NCBI GenBank assembly: GCA_964353855.1 | Contig: CAYGWX010000065.1 | Span: 1 to 14,572, forward strand | From: CAYGWX01 sp964353855 [NCBI: uncultured bacterium] | GTDB taxonomy: Bacteria; Edwardsbacteria; CAYGWX01 | Direction of reading: 5' to 3' | Length of the DNA stretch: 14,572 bases | In this document: in pieces, positions 14,382 through 14,572 of the stretch | Numbering within the stretch: the first letter of the stretch is position 1 | Layout of the letters: the number at the start of each line of letters is the position of its first letter | Position numbers and translations under genes: made by a program | Notes under the pieces: model-generated | Seen by the model: only the letters and a program-made list of their open reading frames with translations | Told to the model about the DNA's origin: nothing | Database searches by the model: none

Positions 14382-14557
14382 CCGTGAAGCTCCTTTCCCG
14401 GGACCCGGCAATGGTCCCGACGCCAATCCAAGAAACGCTCAGGAAGGAAAAAGGCAATGGCCCTGAAATAAATCCAGGACCACTGCCTGCAAAGACAAAA
14501 AGGGTCAGAGAGAGAGAGCCGTTTCGGCCCCCGTTAGGACTGGACCTGAGGAAAGTT

Positions 14558-14567
14558 GTGGTATAAT
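14558..14567 (+). promoter_or_regulatory. Extended -10 promoter element at the window edge
   Basis: TATAAT at 14562-14567 is preceded by TGG, matching the TGN extended -10 form. No good -35 is visible. Any gene it drives lies beyond the window. The rest of 14382-14557 holds only the ribosome site of the minus-strand gene and a short GA run. Confidence 0.4.
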
Positions 14568-14572
14568 AGCCA

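Noticed and set aside
14503-14518. GA-dinucleotide run
   Set aside because: Short simple-sequence run with no associated feature.

Overview
The window comes from a GC-rich bacterium. Its coding style and gene content fit an anaerobic, amino-acid-using Gram-negative. The large secreted proteins carry C-terminal sorting tails of the type IX / FlgD-like kind ('PNP ... GR.V ... GVYFLKL ... V.LVR'). Such tails are common in Bacteroidota-related lineages and in candidate phyla such as WOR-3, but the phylum is inference. Promoters read as ordinary sigma-70 boxes. UGA is used as a normal stop in several genes (for example both the glnA-like gene at 1429-2841 and ptb), so the genetic code is standard apart from the two cases below.

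Left part, plus strand (1-6146). The tail of a 2x[4Fe-4S] ferredoxin-type protein is followed by a gene (211-1317) with an in-frame UGA at 457-459. Reading through the UGA gives one protein: two membrane segments, a thioredoxin-like domain whose active-site Cys position is the UGA (U-A-N-T), and a SAM-dependent methyltransferase. A perfect 7-bp hairpin starts 20 nt after the UGA, as expected of a bacterial SECIS. Next comes an operon-like run of a divergent type I glutamine synthetase, indolepyruvate:ferredoxin oxidoreductase alpha and beta, and phosphate butyryltransferase. These read as a 2-oxoacid to acyl-CoA to acyl-phosphate route for energy from amino acids. Glutamine synthetase may handle the nitrogen.

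Middle part, minus strand (6185-8089). A near-perfect sigma-70 promoter drives a second, more classical glutamine synthetase, then a small TPR protein, then an unexplained structured RNA element and a terminator hairpin. Upstream lies about 0.5 kb without a convincing gene. It holds minus-strand terminators, a bulged hairpin and three 11-bp tandem repeats.

Right part, minus strand (8671-14381). In transcription order: a small basic protein with a possible winged helix (13866-14381); a 1054-codon secreted beta-propeller-like protein with a sorting tail (10532-13696), interrupted once by an in-frame UGA with a SECIS-like hairpin (DPG-U-LGC); and a secreted FG-GAP/VCBS protein with a similar tail (8671-10413). 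The last two have their own promoters and terminators. Both secreted genes contain a matching four-unit heptanucleotide repeat.

The most interesting content is the pair of UGA-interrupted genes. The thioredoxin-methyltransferase fusion is a strong selenoprotein candidate. The secreted propeller protein is a weaker but more unusual one, because a nonsense mutation or base error at a Trp codon would look the same.
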